NCBI RefSeq assembly: GCF_004353905.1
Contig: NZ_SMOD01000031.1
Span: forward strand, 31,945-95,944
Reading direction: 5' to 3'
Length of the DNA: 64,000 bases
Source of the DNA: Paraburkholderia guartelaensis
Lineage (GTDB): Bacteria; Pseudomonadota; Gammaproteobacteria; Burkholderiales; Burkholderiaceae
Every line of letters starts with the position of its first letter. Position 1 is the stretch's first letter. This document shows, piece after piece, positions 60,926 to 64,000 of this stretch. The notes beneath the pieces were generated by a model. It ran no database searches and was not told the origin of the DNA. It worked only from the letters and a program-made list of their open reading frames with translations. The translations under genes and the position numbers were made by a program.

Positions 60926-61689
60926 GCCTGCGCCGTCGTGCCAACCGAGCCGAGCGTCTGGACGAGCCGGAAGTAAATGACGAACGCGATCGCCGTGGAA
61001 AAAACGGCGAGCGCAATCAGCGCTGCGATCGATTGCAGTGACGGATGCAGCGTCCACGGGCGATCGACGACGGCGCTCACGGGAACCAGCACGATTGCGC
61101 CCACGATGAGCGACCCCGCGGCGGGAGCAACCGGCGAGAGTCCCTTGAACGATCGACCGTAGATCGCCGCGCCGGCATAGCAAATCGTCGCGGCGACGAT
61201 CGCCAGTTGCGCGATGAGTTGCTGGCCGAGTCCTCCAAATGCGCTCACGCCGACCACGAGACATGTGCCGGCCAGGCCCGCGGCGACGCCGAACAGCTTG
61301 CGCGCGGTGACCTGTTCGTGGCGCGTAATCAGCCACGTTCCGAGGAACGCCATGACAGGTGAAGTCGAATTGAGGATGGTCGCCAGACCGGCTTCCACCG
61401 AACGCTCGGCCCACGCAATCAGGGTAAAGGGAATCACGCTATTGAGGAGCGCCTGGACGGCGAAGCGGCGCCACACGGCCGGGTCGCGCGGGATCGGAAT
61501 GCGTTGCCACATCATCCAGAGCAGAAGGAGCGTCCCGGCAATCGACGTTCTCGCGGCGATGAGCGTAAACGGCGGAATGGTCGTCACGCCGACTCTAATG
61601 AACGTATAGGACGCTCCCCAAAGCGTTGACAGTGCGAGGAGCAAGAGCAGGTCGATTCCGGCCGATTTGCTCGCGGTTGATGTTTGCAT
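60751..61689 (-). CDS. EamA/DMT-family transporter
   Basis: 312 residues, ten membrane helices in two EamA repeats (LLLLALSTLWGASYTFIRVGV at the start; GGLGQQLIAQLAIVAATICYAGAAIYG in the second). It exports or imports a small metabolite, often an amino acid. The C-terminal 20 residues (SASQSRASGHRLRSNRE) are hydrophilic and lie within the overlap with the convergent hydrolase gene. The start at 61689 has a weak ribosome-binding site. Confidence 0.87.
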   Translation of the reverse strand: MQTSTASKSAGIDLLLLLALSTLWGASYTFIRVGVTTIPPFTLIAARTSIAGTLLLLWMMWQRIPIPRDPAVWRRFAVQALLNSVIPFTLIAWAERSVEAGLATILNSTSPVMAFLGTWLITRHEQVTARKLFGVAAGLAGTCLVVGVSAFGGLGQQLIAQLAIVAATICYAGAAIYGRSFKGLSPVAPAAGSLIVGAIVLVPVSAVVDRPWTLHPSLQSIAALIALAVFSTAIAFVIYFRLVQTLGSVGTTAQAYLRVPIGVAIGIAWLGESLSTSAWLGLGCVVAGVVAMTLPSASQSRASGHRLRSNRE

Positions 61690-61828
61690 GCTGGGCGATC
61701 GATTTCACGCAGAAGCGATGAGATTACGAGGCCGCGCCCTACGGATAGAGCGCGTATCGACAGTATGCGGGCATCTTCGGTGCGAATATTTCGGCCTGGG
61801 GTGAAATGTGGATTGTCGGTGAACGGAA

Positions 61829-63202
61829 TCAGGAAGCGACGCGCAACGCGTCTTCCCGCTGCGTGGCGTAGCGGTTCGCGGGACGGGGCAAGCCAAGATG
61901 CTCGCGCAATGTGCGCCCCGTATATTCCGTGCGAAAGAGTCCGCGACGCTGCAATTCGGGCACCACGTACTGCACGAATTCGTTGAGGCCGCCAGGCAGC
62001 CACGGCGACATGATATTGAAGCCGTCGGCGCCTTCTTCCTCGTACCATTGCTGAAGTTGGTCGGCAATGCTTTGCGGCGTGCCGACCACCTGTTGATGCC
62101 CGCGTGCCCCCGCAATGCGCAGATAAAGATCGCGTATCGTGAGGTTGTCGCGCCGCGCGAGATCGAGCAGCAAGCGTTGCCGGCTCTTGCCGCCGTTGGT
62201 CTCGGGCAGCTCAGGCACGGGGCCGTCCACGGGATACTGCGAGAGGTCGAGGCCGCCCGACATGTTCGCGAGCAGCTGGAGTCCCACGCTCGGATGGATC
62301 AGCGCCTGCAACGCATCGAACTTCTCCTGCGCTTCTTCCTGCGTGCGGCCGATCACGGGGAAAATGCCCGGCATGATCTTGAGATGCTCGGGGCGGCGGC
62401 CGTAACGCGCGAGCCGCCCCTTCACGTCGCGATAAAACTGCTTCGCTTCATCGAGCGTTTGATGCGCGACGAAAATCACTTCGGCGGTCTGCGCCGCGAG
62501 TTCCCTGCCGGCTTCCGAAGCGCCCGCCTGCACGACGACGGGCCAGCCTTGCGGCGAACGCGCGACGTTGAGCGGGCCGCGCACCTTGAAGTGCTTGCCG
62601 CGATAGTCCAGCGTGTGCAGCTTCTGCGGGTCGAAGTAGACGCCGCTCGCCTTGTCGCGAATGAAGGCGTCGTCTTCCCAGCTGTCCCAAAGCCCGGAGA
62701 CCACGTCATAGAACTCTTGCGCGCGCTCGTAGCGCAAGGCGTGATCGAGGTGCTTGTCGAGGCTGAAGTTGTGCGCTTCGGTTTCGGTGCTCGACGTCAC
62801 GAGATTCCAGCCCGAGCGGCCGCCGCTCAGATGGTCGAGCGAGGCGAATTTGCGGGCCACGTTATAGGGCTCGTTGAACGAGGTCGATACCGTGGCGATG
62901 AGCCCGATGTGCTTCGTGACCACCGATAGCGCGGAGAGCAGCGTGATCGGCTCGAAATGATCGGCGCGCGCGGTGCGGGAGAGCGAAGGCACATGCGTGT
63001 CGCGCACGCTCACGCTATCGGCGAAAAAGATGGCGTCGAATTTGGCGCGCTCGGCCGTTTGCGCCAGCTCGGCGTAGTGCGCGAAATCGAGGCCGCCGGC
63101 TGCGTACGCGTCGGGGTGGCGCCACGCGGCGATATGGTGGCCCGTCTCCATCAGGAAGGCGCCGAGGCTCAATTGTCCCTCGCGTCGCGGTGCTGCGCTC
63201 AT
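61829..63202 (-). CDS. LLM-class flavin-dependent monooxygenase (NtaA/SnaA/DszA subfamily)
   Basis: 457 residues with the subfamily marks AAWRHPDAYAAGGLDFAHY, FDAIFFADSVSVRD, NVARKFASLDHLSGGRSGWNLVTSS and PVVVQAGASEAGRELAA. Such FMNH2-using two-component monooxygenases oxidise nitrilotriacetate, EDTA, dibenzothiophene sulfone or alkyl-sulfur compounds with a separate flavin reductase, which is not in the window. GAGGAG precedes the ATG at 63202. Confidence 0.92.
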   Translation of the reverse strand: MSAAPRREGQLSLGAFLMETGHHIAAWRHPDAYAAGGLDFAHYAELAQTAERAKFDAIFFADSVSVRDTHVPSLSRTARADHFEPITLLSALSVVTKHIGLIATVSTSFNEPYNVARKFASLDHLSGGRSGWNLVTSSTETEAHNFSLDKHLDHALRYERAQEFYDVVSGLWDSWEDDAFIRDKASGVYFDPQKLHTLDYRGKHFKVRGPLNVARSPQGWPVVVQAGASEAGRELAAQTAEVIFVAHQTLDEAKQFYRDVKGRLARYGRRPEHLKIMPGIFPVIGRTQEEAQEKFDALQALIHPSVGLQLLANMSGGLDLSQYPVDGPVPELPETNGGKSRQRLLLDLARRDNLTIRDLYLRIAGARGHQQVVGTPQSIADQLQQWYEEEGADGFNIMSPWLPGGLNEFVQYVVPELQRRGLFRTEYTGRTLREHLGLPRPANRYATQREDALRVAS

Positions 63203-63252
63203 GTGTGCTCCTCGATCGTGGTTGGCGTTCGCTACGTATGGAAGGTAAGGAT

Positions 63253-63588
63253 TCAATGCGCGAGCGGCTTGTGCGCCGTGGCAATGATCATGCGCCGCGT
63301 GAGTGCATGGCCGCGCGCGGCGAATCGACCCTGTGCGCGTTCGAGCGCGCGCTGCACGCGCAGCGGTAACGGATCGAGGCCGAGCACTTCACCGTGCGCG
63401 CCTACGCGCTGCGCCGCGGATTCGGTGAGACGGCCCGTGCCGCAACCCACGTCGAGCACGCGTTCGCCTTCACGCAAGCCGAGCACGTCGAGCAGTTGCA
63501 GACCGTGATGAAACTGGCGAATGCCAAGCCGATCGTATTCTTCGACGAGCGTGGCGGAATCGAGTTGAAGGCTGGGCGCGTTCGACAT
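63253..63588 (-). pseudogene. Truncated SAM-dependent methyltransferase (N-terminal part)
   Basis: 111 residues from the ATG at 63588 (AGGA upstream). The N-terminal helices (ATLVEEYDRLGIRQFHHG) and motif I (VLDVGCGTG, with ESAAQRVGAHGEVLGLDPLP) are those of class I methyltransferases, which normally run to 250 residues or more. Here the frame breaks off after the second strand and ends in ARGHALTRRMIIATAHKPLAH. It is probably a deletion remnant. It lies 50 bases before the LLM gene and close to an insertion sequence. Confidence 0.6.
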
Positions 63589-63860
63589 ATCGTGGTCCTG
63601 ACCAAAGTTCGGCAGGGCCATTCTTGCCGATCGGTACTTTCACCACAAACAAGCAATTGAGCTATTCATAGTAGCGCGAGCGCGTTCGCGGCGATTCCGC
63701 TGCTAGCAGGCCGCTGAAATACAGCCCAACGGAGACGGCCTTGTTCCGCTTACGCGGCTCCTGCCGCAAAATTTTTCAGATTGCGCAATCTCAACGCGAA
63801 TTCAACGTTGTTTCGGCGGTTTGAGGCTACTTTTTTGGCCTCATTGCCGCTTTCCCGCCA

Positions 63861-64000
63861 CTATGGACGCACCTGTGCCAGCGATCGCATGCGCACAAGG
63901 TTGTAGGCCGCCATATTCAACACGAACATCTGGTCCACCTTCTTCAAGCCACGCACCATCACCTGGCGCATGCGCCCCACGGTCTTGGCCCAGCCGAAAC
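63861..64000 (-). mobile_element. Transposase C-terminus, DDE type (IS5/IS1182-like), cut by the window edge
   Basis: The last 45 residues of a transposase read on the minus strand, FGWAKTVGRMRQVMVRGLKK and then VDQMFVLNMAAYNLVRMRS, ending at TAG (63861-63863). FGWAKTxGxMR is the family hallmark around the catalytic Glu region. The outer end of the element should lie a little to the left, perhaps within 63690-63730, but I cannot define its terminal repeat without the other end. Confidence 0.82.

Overview
The window is high-GC chromosomal DNA from a beta-proteobacterium, most likely a member of the Burkholderiaceae of the Paraburkholderia/Caballeronia type. This rests on codon use, the phosphoesterase, MHS-transporter, KdpFACBDE and DUF4399 families, and the general style of the operons. 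No rRNA, tRNA, CRISPR array or prophage was seen. The only mobile DNA is the 3' end of a transposase at the right edge.

Layout. (a) 1-9.5 kb: the 3' end of a secreted acid-phosphatase-type phosphoesterase, an MHS-family transporter, a membrane protein, an animal-type heme peroxidase, an MsbA-like ABC exporter, an ECF sigma factor with a small membrane protein, and a YcgR/PilZ protein. (b) 9.5-16 kb (minus strand): a five-gene operon coding for a SUMF1-fold lipo/secreted protein, a Tat-exported molybdenum hydroxylase large subunit, its 2Fe-2S subunit, a di-heme-type cytochrome and a PLD-fold protein. (c) 16.2-17.2 kb: two tandem DUF4399 periplasmic proteins. (d) 17.4-34.1 kb: the most interesting region, described below. 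(e) 34.1-42.3 kb: TDT transporter plus PAP2 phosphatase, a DUF1488 protein, a stand-alone glucose-dehydrogenase-type membrane domain, a second phosphoesterase, a pentapeptide-repeat protein, a PLP dehydratase and an AraC regulator. (f) 42.3-48.6 kb: a TonB-dependent receptor with its own ExbB-ExbD-TonB, divergent from a putative two-gene ABC transporter, with a Zur/Fur-like palindrome between them. (g) 49-56.3 kb: kdpF-orf-kdpA-kdpC-kdpB-kdpD-kdpE with an unusual gene order and an N-terminally shortened KdpD. (h) 56.4-64 kb: isochorismatase-family hydrolase, MFS/LysR pair, alpha/beta hydrolase, EamA transporter, LLM flavin monooxygenase, a truncated methyltransferase and the transposase end.

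The 17.4-34.1 kb region looks like one integrated secretion system. It has an outer-membrane NodT-type channel, an inner-membrane HlyD adaptor, a C39-peptidase ABC exporter carrying two cyclic-nucleotide-binding domains, and a PpiC-type isomerase. Five small precursor genes all encode a 26-residue leader with an LDR..M core ending in GG (one GA), followed by Cys-free, mostly Asn/Gln-rich cores. A sigma-54 activator gene overlaps the exporter gene, and good -24/-12 sigma-54 promoters stand before the precursor operons and before an LRAT-like gene. A Ser/Thr kinase, a PP2C phosphatase and a double-FHA membrane protein form a phospho-signalling set like the one that controls type VI secretion, here attached to a type I peptide exporter. 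The parts are known families; the combination is one I do not recognise as described.
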